The notes beneath the pieces were generated by a model. That model did not search any database and was not told the origin of the DNA. It was given only the letters and a program-made list of their open reading frames with translations. A stretch of DNA of 6,573 nt from Tepidanaerobacter acetatoxydans_A. Its GTDB lineage: Bacteria; Bacillota; Thermosediminibacteria; Thermosediminibacterales; Tepidanaerobacteraceae. Shown here in pieces: positions 1 to 6,288 of this stretch. The stretch covers positions 1 to 6,573 of the forward strand of contig JALHJR010000065.1 of assembly GCA_022840405.1 (NCBI GenBank). Direction: 5' to 3'. The translations under genes were made by a program, and so were the position numbers. Numbering within the stretch: the stretch's first letter is position 1; each line of letters begins with the position of its first letter.

Positions 1-402
1 TTGTTTTCCATCTTCTTTACCTTGTTTCCCTTAATTATGTGAAGTGAATTTTCTAATACTATAATACACTAGTTTAAGGAAAAGTACAAGGTATTTTTTT
101 CCATTTCGAAGTTTTTTTGTAAATTTTTTATCAATATTTTTTCTTGGTTAGTATTTTACCATTTTATGTCTTCATGCGTTTACCGTGGCAGGGTAGCCTT
201 TTTCTCTTACTTTGCATACTATAATTTTACTCTAACTATGCACTGCTGTAAATGGTATGTATATATTAGTTCTAAAAGTCAGCAGCCATTGTTTTGCATA
301 AAACTGCATACTATGGCGTATGATGCATATGGGTTCCTACGGTATTATCAAAAGGAATTTTAGTTTATATATTTAAAAATTAATAAAAGAGGTGAAGTAA
401 GA
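1..402. other. AT-rich non-coding leader upstream of the ATP-grasp ligase
   Basis: No gene can be supported here. The only open stretch (166-363, +) encodes a Cys/Tyr/Phe-rich peptide without a good ribosome binding site or family resemblance. A TATAAT hexamer is present at 60-65, but the matching -35 position fits poorly, so no promoter is called. The last 15 bases hold the ribosome binding site of the downstream gene. Confidence 0.6.
389..394 (+). promoter_or_regulatory. Ribosome binding site that decides the TTG start of the ATP-grasp gene
   Basis: GAGGTG lies 8 bases before a TTG at 403. That TTG opens a peptide beginning (M)KVGVFW, the usual beta-strand start of the first ATP-grasp ligase subdomain. 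This places the gene start at TTG 403 and not at the GTG at 623 that begins the longest uninterrupted frame. Confidence 0.75.
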
Positions 403-1372
403 TTGAAAGTAGGAGTGTTTTGGCGTAAATTTAGAAATGTAGAGCTGCAAAAAAGCTCTTTCAAGATAATATCTACGATGAGGCCTTTCAACATATGACC
501 GCCATCAAGGAAGCTGGTTTTGATGCAACTTTGATTGAGTGGAAAAGAAAGCCAGAAGAAACATTTAAAGAACTTTTTAATAAAATATTGATATAGTTTT
601 TAACGCTTCATCACTCAAAGAGGTGGCATTTTTAGAAGCTTTTGGTGTACCTTTCGTCGGTACCGGCTTGGACTTGATAGCTATGAGCAAGGCAGCTCGT
701 AAAAAACTAGTGGCTTTTCACAAGTTACCAACACCAAACTTTTTAGTTATAAAAGATTCTAAAAAAAATCCTGAGCATTCTTTAAAATACCCTCTGTTTG
801 CAAAATCCGTAAGAGATCGTGGAAGTGCCGGTATTAGCGGAGAAAACGTAGTCGAACATCCGGAAGATCTGCCTAAAGTGATTGATAAAATCACTCATAA
901 AATTGGACAGTCTGCTCTGATGGAGGAGTTCATAAGTGATCGGGAAATAGTAGTCGGTGTTGTCGGTAATAATAACCCGGGGGTATTACCCATTCTGGAG
1001 ATCGGATACAACTCAGCCATCACTAATACCTACAAACATAAAATGCTCGACAATGAAATCATTAACTGCCCTGCAGATTTTTCCAAGGCAGAGGAAGATA
1101 GGATTAAAGACACGGTAAAAAAGATATATAAAATCCTAAATGCAAAGGATTTTGGTCGTGTGGATATGATTATTGCCGAAGATGGCACCCCTTACTTCCT
1201 GGAACTTAACACCTTTGCCGGTCTTACCATGTCTTCTGGGAAAGCTCATAACGGATATATGGGTTACATGGCAGAGGCCATTAATATGTCGGCGACAGAT
1301 TTCATGGGAAGTATAGTTAAATGTGCCTTAGAGCGTTATAGCCTTAAACAAACTCATGCGCTGACTTCATAA
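403..1372 (+). pseudogene. ATP-grasp ligase related to D-alanine--D-alanine ligase, broken by two single-base frameshifts
   Basis: Three consecutive frames join into one protein of about 323 residues if one A is restored in the A6 run at 449-454 and one in the A4 run at 582-585; the family is usually about 300-370. Visible parts of the rebuilt protein: N-terminal strand KVGVFW; ATP-binding Lys in FAKSVRDRGSAG (about residue 135); MEEFISDREIVVGVVG (174-189), the usual adenine-side EEF segment; and metal-binding RVDM (D255) and FLELNT (E268, N270). The family joins two amino acids or similar carboxylates with ATP in the cytoplasm. The GGxSxEH loop that binds the first D-Ala in true Ddl is absent (FWRKFRN instead), and the tail after ELNT reads FAGLTMSSGKAHNG rather than PGMT-x-x-S-L. 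The substrate is therefore unlikely to be plain D-Ala-D-Ala. The longest clean frame begins at GTG 623 but would lack the N-terminal subdomain. The damage may be real decay or sequencing error. Confidence 0.85.
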
Positions 1373-1399
1373 TTATCCTATACATCGAAGTAATTACGA

Positions 1400-1438
1400 A
1401 AAGGTGGACGTTTCTAGATATCCACCTTTAAGTTTTTT
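1400..1438 (+). terminator. Rho-independent terminator of the ATP-grasp gene
   Basis: A 9-bp perfect stem, AAAGGTGGA (1400-1408) with TCCACCTTT (1421-1429), encloses a 12-base loop and is followed by AAG and six T (1433-1438). It starts 28 bases after the stop codon at 1372, so it ends the plus-strand transcript. Confidence 0.85.
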
Positions 1439-1463
1439 CCTCTTTCGCTCTTACAGAGTTTTG

Positions 1464-1502
1464 TTTGATGAGTAAGAAATCCTTCGAAGGACTTAGTCAA
1501 AC
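1464..1502. repeat. Palindrome TCCTTCGAAGGA with imperfect flanking arms
   Basis: TCCTTCGAAGGA (1480-1491) is a perfect 12-base palindrome. The flanks can extend it imperfectly: TTTGA...TAAG on the left pairs with CTTA-GTCAAA on the right, with small bulges. It has no T tract directly after it, so it does not look like a second terminator. It could be a cruciform, a protein-binding dyad or a decayed repeat. Confidence 0.4.
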
Positions 1503-1714
1503 CGTCATTATTATTGCTGTTTGTTATATAACCCGCCTCATTCTCCTTTAATCAGGAGTATTGCCCTTATTGCCCCTGCTATATTCAGTTTTTATAGTTA
1601 TTATTTCTTCCTACATTCTGCTAGTTTTTTAGAAACTATAAAAATGCCCTTGCTATTAAAAATAAAAAGGTTATTTCGTATTTGATATGGAAATTTCTCC
1701 TATTAACTTTTGTT

Positions 1715-1764
1715 AATTAAAAAAGGATTTTTCAAAAGTTATGTGTGGCTCTGAAAAATCCTTT
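1715..1764 (-). terminator. Rho-independent terminator of the AbgB-like peptidase
   Basis: A 13-bp perfect stem pairs AAAGGATTTTTCA (1722-1734) with TGAAAAATCCTTT (1752-1764) around a 17-base loop. Read on the minus strand the stem runs into TTTAATT, giving the U tract; read on the plus strand the following bases are ATAGCT. The direction is therefore minus, about 70 bases after the peptidase stop. A small palindrome, TATAGCT-A-AGCTATA (1764-1778), abuts it. Confidence 0.85.
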
Positions 1765-1833
1765 ATAGCTAAGCTATATACGACTTAGCTTTATTCTAAG
1801 AAATATTAACACTATAAATTTCAATGTTCAATG

Positions 1834-3276
1834 CTATGCTTTTAGTTTCATGGGTTTTAGCTCATCAGGAAGTGGACATTTATATTTTTCGTCACCCATC
1901 ATAGTTTCAAAGTCCTTCTTTGCCTGAATAACTAGTTCTTTATCTGTAATAAAATCTATGGCTGTCATAGCCATGACTTTGGCTGCTGTAGCCATTCCTT
2001 TGTGAGCAATAGCTGACTTTCCCATGGCAACCATTTGCCATGAATGGAATGGCGTTCCTGCAGGGTAACAGGCTACATGAAGTTGACATCCAGGAACTAC
2101 CCAGGTTACATCTCCAGCGTCACTAGAAGCAGCGTTGCCCAGCTCTCTACAGTAGTAGTTGGGCATTGGCATATCTAACATTTTGTTTACTTCTTCCATA
2201 GACTTATCTGGATGACTCTTCTTTATAGAATCGATCATACGGGCGCGATCCGACACTGGTAGAGAATCCTTGAATTTCTTAGCATAAGCAAGTTCATCCT
2301 CAGTATATTCTACAGGTAATATGGCTCTAAGATTAGCTTCATAGCGATCGAAAACAGTTTTAGTAGCCCTAAGATTACAAACACCGTTGACTACACGCTT
2401 ACTGACCTGAGTTTCCGTCATCATAGCTGCACCTTCTGCAATTTTGTCTACTCTTGCTGCAATATCATATACATCACTCATTCTTGGTGCACGTACTACA
2501 TAGACTACTTCGGCTTCAGCCTGTACTACGTTTGGTGCTTTGCCACCAGAATTAGTAATGGCATAATGAATCTTTGCTCCAGGAACTACGTGTTCACGCA
2601 AGTAATTTGCTCCTACATTCATTAATTCCACAGCATCTAAAGCACTCCTGCCTAAGTGTGGGGTTGCAGCAGCGTGGGATGCAATGCCTTTAAAAGAATA
2701 GACTGTTTGTAATATACCTAAGCTATCACTACCGTCCCACACATAATTAAATGGAGCTGGGTGCCATGTCAGTGCAATATCTACATCATCAAAAGCTCCT
2801 TCTCGTATCATGAAGCCTTTTCCGCTGCCACCTTCCTCAGCTGGACAGCCATAGTAGCGAATAGTACCTTTTAGATTATTTTCCACTATATAGTCTTTCA
2901 CTGCAGTAGCTGCAGCCAAGGCGGCACAACCCAAAAGATTGTGTCCGCACCCATGACCAGGTTGGCCTTCAACTATAGGAGAACGCTCTATATTATCGGC
3001 TTCTTGACTCAGACCAGGTAATGCGTCATATTCACCCAGAACCGCAATAATTGGATGCCCCTCACCATATGAGGCAATCAATGCAGTTTCCATTCCAGCG
3101 ACATTACGCTCAACAGTAAAACCTTGTTTTTCCAGAATTTCTGCATGTAGAGCAGATGATTTAAACTCTTCAAACATCAGCTCTGCATATTCCCATATTG
3201 TATCACTGGCTTCTTTGAAAATATCTAATTTACTTTCAACAAGTTCAATCACTCTTTTTTTTCTACAATCCTGCAT
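1834..3276 (-). CDS. M20 family metallopeptidase/amidohydrolase, AbgB-like
   Basis: Intact protein of 480 residues, close to E. coli AbgB (about 481). AbgB with AbgA hydrolyses p-aminobenzoyl-glutamate; more widely, M20 enzymes cleave amide or peptide bonds with two metal ions in the cytoplasm. Residue motifs seen: EYDALP (82-87), GHGCGH (107-112, metal site), PAEEGG (145-150, catalytic and metal Glu), TWHPA (170-174), and the C-terminal SSDAGDVTWVVP (384-395) and FHSWQ (410-414) typical of this subgroup. The dimerisation (lid) domain begins near FKGIASHAAATPH (about 195) and interrupts the catalytic domain. There is no signal peptide. The start is taken at ATG 3276 because GAGGGAG lies 8 bases upstream; the GTG at 3285 would overlap that site. 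No abgA, abgT transporter or other folate-scavenging gene is in the window, so the true substrate is open. A regulator lies upstream beyond the inserted IS110 element. Confidence 0.9.
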   Translation of the reverse strand: MQDCRKKRVIELVESKLDIFKEASDTIWEYAELMFEEFKSSALHAEILEKQGFTVERNVAGMETALIASYGEGHPIIAVLGEYDALPGLSQEADNIERSPIVEGQPGHGCGHNLLGCAALAAATAVKDYIVENNLKGTIRYYGCPAEEGGSGKGFMIREGAFDDVDIALTWHPAPFNYVWDGSDSLGILQTVYSFKGIASHAAATPHLGRSALDAVELMNVGANYLREHVVPGAKIHYAITNSGGKAPNVVQAEAEVVYVVRAPRMSDVYDIAARVDKIAEGAAMMTETQVSKRVVNGVCNLRATKTVFDRYEANLRAILPVEYTEDELAYAKKFKDSLPVSDRARMIDSIKKSHPDKSMEEVNKMLDMPMPNYYCRELGNAASSDAGDVTWVVPGCQLHVACYPAGTPFHSWQMVAMGKSAIAHKGMATAAKVMAMTAIDFITDKELVIQAKKDFETMMGDEKYKCPLPDELKPMKLKA

Positions 3277-3326
3277 ATAAATCACTCCCTCTATGATCTT
3301 TTATTTTCTTTGTATTTCTCACTCAT

Positions 3327-3345
3327 TCTTAGAATTTCACTAAGA
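3327..3345. promoter_or_regulatory. Dyad TCTTAG-N7-CTAAGA upstream of the AbgB-like gene, possible operator
   Basis: A perfect 6-bp inverted repeat with a 7-base spacer sits about 50-70 bases before the peptidase start, between its candidate promoter and its ribosome binding site. The position suits a repressor or activator site or a leader hairpin. No second copy was seen in front of the other genes. Confidence 0.3.
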
Positions 3346-3377
3346 CAGCAGTTGAGCATTCATGGGCAATTTGGAAT

Positions 3378-3406
3378 AATATATCATCTTTGTTTATATA
3401 TGGAAA
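3378..3406 (-). promoter_or_regulatory. Candidate promoter for the AbgB-like gene
   Basis: On the minus strand, TTTCCA (3406-3401) and TATATT (3383-3378) are separated by 17 bases, with TG one base before the -10 box as in extended -10 promoters. It would give a leader of about 95 bases. In so AT-rich a region the match could be chance. It lies at or just outside the IS110 boundary, so it could be partly supplied by the element. Confidence 0.35.
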
Positions 3407-3437
3407 CTATAAAGTAGGCATAATTAAGGTTGTGTTT

Positions 3438-3640
3438 AGCTTCCATATTATGGCACTAGGGAATCCACTCTATCTGAGGGGGCGAAACCTCCCATGTCTC
3501 ACTGGCTCGTAGCCTAAATTCCTTCGTTCTGCCTGCCCATGAGGTGGACGTCAGCCAAGCTCCTTTGCTGGGTCTATGCCCTTATGGTGATTATTCCTGC
3601 TGACTTATCCGGCTCACAATTATCAAGGTTCAATTCTAAT
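3438..3640 (-). ncRNA. Candidate bridge RNA/seekRNA of the IS110 element
   Basis: IS110-family transposases are known to use an RNA encoded in a non-coding end of the element to choose donor and target; in the IS1111 subgroup it lies downstream of the transposase. Here that segment is clearly richer in G+C than its surroundings and full of small hairpins on the transposase strand: CCAGC/GCTTGG with one bulge (3572-3555), GGCT-ACG-AGCC (3514-3504), GGG-A-GG/CCCCC with a TTTCG loop (3493-3478), and CCATA-A-TATGG (3453-3443). It has no convincing open frame. CATGGG(C)AGG appears twice, near 3541 and 3495. The assignment rests on position and structure; limits and loops are approximate. Confidence 0.5.
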
Positions 3641-3686
3641 CTTGAGATAGGAATCTATATGATTTAATCTTTTTTATAACAATGGT

Positions 3687-4972
3687 TTATGCTGCTTGGG
3701 TCGCATCTTTAAGCCTGTGTATATCTTGAAGCATCTTCTCGGGATTATACTCAATGTCTTTTGTCATTACTGCGTAAAATATTCTAATGAGTTTTCCGCA
3801 TAAGGCTGTGATTGACTGCATCTTTTTTAATGGGTTTATAGGTCTGGTTGTATAGTATTTATGGAGTTGTTTGAATTCCTGATTCTTTGCAACTAACGGG
3901 AGCATTGCCCTAAACAGTAAGGCTCTCAACCGTTTTCTGCCGCGTTTACTGATTGTGGTTTGCCCTTTATGCTCTCCAGAACTATTTTCTCGCAGGTTAA
4001 GCCCTGCAAGTTTTTGTATTTGTTTGGGGTGGCTGAAACGGCTCAGGTCTCCTACTTCTGCTATAAATCCTGCCGCTGTGATAAGCCCAACGTCTTTTAT
4101 CTTTAATATCTTTTTTATCCCGGGTATCAGGTCGGCTATGGCCTTTATTTTTGCTTCTGTGGCTTCTTTGGCATTGCGCTGTGTTTTATATCTTTTAGGA
4201 TATATTGTAATTCGTATATTGCCATTTCAGAGCCTTGTTGTATACCTACGGATTGTTCCGCTGCTTTTACGAGTGCTTCTGCTTTTTTTATCCCTACGCC
4301 GCGCTTTACTTCTTCTGTCCAATTCGCTAGTATGTTTTCTGCTCCAAGTTCCATTACTTGTTTTGGCATTGGGAATTTTTCTAAGGTCATCAATGCTGTT
4401 TTTCCTTCCCAGCTTGCAAAGACCTGTGTGAATTCGGGGAAATATACGTCAAGCCATCTTTGTATTCGGTTTTTAATTGCCCATATTTTTTGTAGCTGGG
4501 TTTCTCTTATCTCATAGGCTTTTCGCATTTCAGCATATATGCCTGTGGGAAAGTATGGTATCAGGTATCTTCCGTCTTTGACAAGCATTGCGATTGTTTT
4601 AGGATCTTTTCGGTCATTCTTGCTGGGTGTGTTATCATCTAATTCTTTCGTTTTTTTAACATGATATGGGTTAACTTGGACCATCATCATACCGTTATTG
4701 TTTATTTCCGAAGCAAAGGTGAACCAGTAATGGCCTGTGGGTTCCATCCCAACGATAATTTTATCTTTCCCTGCCTCTGTGGCGGTCTTTTTTGCCCATT
4801 CATGGAATTGTTTAAATCCTCTTTTGTCTGTTCTAAAACCTATTAATTTGCCATACTCTATGCCTCTCCAATCAAAGGCTCGGGCATAGTGTTTTTTCTT
4901 TGCGATATCAACTCCGATGATTAATGTCGTTTCTGTTACTTGCGATATTTTGTAGTTTTGTGTATACTTCAT
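3687..4972 (-). pseudogene. IS110-family DEDD transposase, one frameshift
   Basis: Restoring one A at the T4 run 4193-4196 (A run on the coding strand) joins two frames into a 428-residue transposase, a normal IS110 length. The N-terminal RuvC-like domain shows the four acidic residues: D22 (IIGVDIAKKKH), E77 (VGMEPTGHYW), D120 and D123 (KNDRKD). A helical linker follows. The C-terminal Transposase_20 domain has IADLIPGI (279-286), IAEVGDLSRFS (304-314) and GLNLRENSSGEHKG (324-337), whose Ser331/332 is the expected catalytic serine. As written, the first frame stops at 4145 and lacks the serine domain. The start is ATG 4972, with AGGAGG 10 bases upstream; the in-frame start at 5026 overlaps the promoter. 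Single-tRNA slippage at CTA AAA G would also give the full protein, but it is not a canonical slippery heptamer, so a lost base or sequencing error is likelier. Confidence 0.88.
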
Positions 4973-4982
4973 GTTGAAGGGC

Positions 4983-4988
4983 CTCCTG
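4983..4988 (-). promoter_or_regulatory. Ribosome binding site of the IS110 transposase
   Basis: AGGAGG on the minus strand, 10 bases before ATG 4972. It favours this start over the in-frame codon at 5026, which would add 18 residues (KCEFTKPQIKIYRRPFN-like) with no family match. Confidence 0.7.
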
Positions 4989-5026
4989 TAAATTTTGATT
5001 TGTGGCTTTGTAAACTCACATTTCAA

Positions 5027-5055
5027 ATTTTACTTCAAGGCTCTTCTTTTTTCAA
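5027..5055 (-). promoter_or_regulatory. Sigma-A type promoter of the IS110 transposase
   Basis: TTGAAA (5055-5050) and TAAAAT (5032-5027) are separated by exactly 17 bases on the minus strand, 55 bases before the transposase ATG. It lies inside the transposase-proximal end of the element, so it moves with it. Confidence 0.6.
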
Positions 5056-5150
5056 AGGTCATTTTATTTCATTACAGGAATGCTCTTAAAAGGTATATAT
5101 CGTCTCCAAACTTACCTTGAATTCAATTACGATTATTATGATTATATTTT

Positions 5151-5831
5151 TTAAACTGTGTTATCTTCTGCAATTACATTTTTTCTTATTTCCTCTAAGT
5201 GGTTATATATAGTATATTTGGAAACGCAAAGGCTTTTTGCAACTTCTTCAATGGCACCCTTAATCAAAAAAACACCTTTTTCTTCCATGTCTTTCAAAAG
5301 TTCAATTCTTTCTTCCTTTGTTAAAAAAGCTGGAGCTTTTTCACATTTGAGAATAGATTGATTAATTAAATCACTTAAGATCGTATTTACATCATTGGCA
5401 AAATCAATAGCTGGAGATAAGTTGTTTGATTCAGGGTTTATGGTTAAGTTCAAAACGGAAAGTAAACCTGAAATATTCTGAGCGGCGGATATATCAACAG
5501 TAACACCTAGACTACCTACGATTTTACCTTTACCATCTCTTATGAAAATGCTGCTGGTTCTTACAAGTTTGCCTTTACTAGTAACAGTCATAACATCAAC
5601 ATCATCCTTAGCATCATCTCCTTCCCGTCTATAAATGCTAAGTAGTCGATCTGTCAAAGGAGCGCCAATGTTTCTTTCTGTAACATTTCCTTTTATATAA
5701 CACAAGGAACTCTCAGGGTAACGAAAATCATGTACGGTAAATTCATAATGACTTTCTCCAAACATCTGACTTAGCACATCAATGATTGGGAAAAGAATTT
5801 TTAACTCATTCGGCAAGTCTCTTTTAGACAT
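5151..5831 (-). CDS. YheO/DauR-type transcriptional regulator (PAS-like domain plus HTH)
   Basis: Intact 226-residue protein of the length usual for this family. Residues about 8-117 form the YheO-like PAS domain (FPIIDVLSQMFGESHYEFTVHD at the start, GSLGVTVDIS at the end), the expected ligand-sensing part. Residues about 172-217 form the C-terminal HTH_22-type DNA-binding domain, with VAKSLCVSKYTIYNHLEEIRK as the helix-turn-helix. The best known member, DauR of Pseudomonas, represses D-arginine catabolism; others are uncharacterised, so the ligand here is unknown. The start ATG 5831 has AAAGGAGGT 7 bases upstream. No terminator hairpin follows its stop; about 65 bases later the IS110 element begins. 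It may once have been read through into, or have controlled, the AbgB-like gene (inference). No membrane segment or signal peptide; cytoplasmic. Confidence 0.9.
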   Translation of the reverse strand: MSKRDLPNELKILFPIIDVLSQMFGESHYEFTVHDFRYPESSLCYIKGNVTERNIGAPLTDRLLSIYRREGDDAKDDVDVMTVTSKGKLVRTSSIFIRDGKGKIVGSLGVTVDISAAQNISGLLSVLNLTINPESNNLSPAIDFANDVNTILSDLINQSILKCEKAPAFLTKEERIELLKDMEEKGVFLIKGAIEEVAKSLCVSKYTIYNHLEEIRKNVIAEDNTV

Positions 5832-5838
5832 ATTTTTT

Positions 5839-5847
5839 ACCTCCTTT
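5839..5847 (-). promoter_or_regulatory. Strong ribosome binding site of the PAS-HTH regulator
   Basis: AAAGGAGGT on the minus strand, 7 bases before ATG 5831. It is a near-perfect match to the anti-Shine-Dalgarno sequence and fixes the start. Confidence 0.8.
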
Positions 5848-6260
5848 ATTAGAATTCTGCATAATTTACTGAAATCCTCCCTAATTTTTTTTATATGTTA
5901 AAATATTTTTGTATGCCTTTCATAATTTTCTGTATCTTGTTTTTTTATAATAATGCCTCTATTATCAGAATCGTTATCTTGTCGATCTAAAAGGTGTTTC
6001 TTTTCTATGTTTTGTTTTCTTTCTAATTTAATTTGAAATATTACATGCTTCAAAAGCCATTTAAAATTTATTTTAGTCTTTATATGTTTCCCATATTACA
6101 AAAATATTTTACCTAAATATACCCTTTTATAAGTACACTAGTAATAACTAAAATAATTTGAGGAATTGATTATTAATATATAAATAAAAAACTTTTCAAA
6201 TATATTGTTACTTACGGTAAGAATTTTTCACATATTCACGATATTTTAGCATTCCAAAAA
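5848..6260. other. AT-rich gap upstream of the regulator
   Basis: This stretch is very AT-rich, without a coding frame of note or an RNA gene. It must contain the regulator's promoter on the minus strand, but no hexamer pair with good spacing stands out. Several TAAAATATTTT-like runs occur and are expected by chance at this composition. Confidence 0.55.
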
Positions 6261-6262
6261 AC

Positions 6263-6288
6263 AAAAGAACCAATCTAAAGGTTCTTTT
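6263..6288 (-). terminator. Hairpin terminator overlapping the end of the downstream gene remnant
   Basis: AAAAGAACC (6263-6271) pairs with GGTTCTTTT (6280-6288) over 9 bp around an 8-base loop. On the minus strand it runs into GTTTTTT; on the plus strand it also ends in T6, so it could work both ways. The TAG stop of the minus-strand frame (6277-6275) lies in the loop. Confidence 0.75.

Larger units (their letters stand above)
1373..1833. other. Intergenic gap between two converging genes
   Basis: The gap lies between the 3' ends of the plus-strand ATP-grasp gene and the minus-strand peptidase. It contains one terminator for each side (1400-1438 and 1715-1764) and a palindromic hairpin around 1480-1491. 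The rest, about 1505-1700, has only short open frames. A plus-strand frame around 1535-1680 gives a hydrophobic peptide with no start or ribosome binding site, so nothing is called. Confidence 0.6.
3354..5085 (-). mobile_element. IS110-family insertion sequence (ends approximate)
   Basis: The element is defined by an IS110-type DEDD transposase on the minus strand, with about 100 bases of non-coding sequence before it and 250-330 after it. The long non-coding side is downstream of the transposase, as in the IS1111 subgroup. IS110 elements usually lack long terminal inverted repeats and target duplications, so the ends cannot be fixed by eye. The limits given are a candidate subterminal inverted repeat: GAGCATTCATG at 3354-3364 against CAGGAATGCTC at 5075-5085, matching 10 of 11 when inverted. 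The composition change would also allow the low-coordinate end to lie nearer 3430. It separates the PAS-HTH regulator from the AbgB-like gene. Confidence 0.75.

Noticed and set aside
45..59. CodY-like box AATTTTCTAATACTA
   Set aside because: Only a partial match to the consensus in AT-rich sequence, and more than 340 bases from the nearest start.
166..363. 65-codon plus-strand open frame
   Set aside because: No ribosome binding site, odd Cys/Tyr/Phe-rich composition and no family resemblance; probably chance in the leader.
623..1372. Reading 623-1372 as a complete 249-residue gene starting at GTG
   Set aside because: It lacks the N-terminal ATP-grasp subdomain, has no ribosome binding site in front, and the missing part is present upstream in the other two frames.
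1535..1680. Hydrophobic plus-strand peptide, possible membrane protein remnant
   Set aside because: No start, no ribosome binding site and no recognisable motif; AT-rich sequence gives such frames by chance.
3955..4431. 158-codon plus-strand open frame
   Set aside because: It is antisense to the IS110 transposase, which has clear motifs in the other strand; Leu/Ser/Phe-rich shadow.
4332..4846. Two 61-codon plus-strand open frames
   Set aside because: Both are antisense to the conserved DEDD domain of the transposase.
5114..5120. ACCTTGA shared between host flank and candidate bridge RNA (near 3629), as a possible guide-target match
   Set aside because: Seven bases is too short to separate from chance while the element ends and guide loops are unknown.
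5158..5361. 67-codon plus-strand open frame
   Set aside because: Antisense to the HTH end of the intact PAS-HTH regulator.
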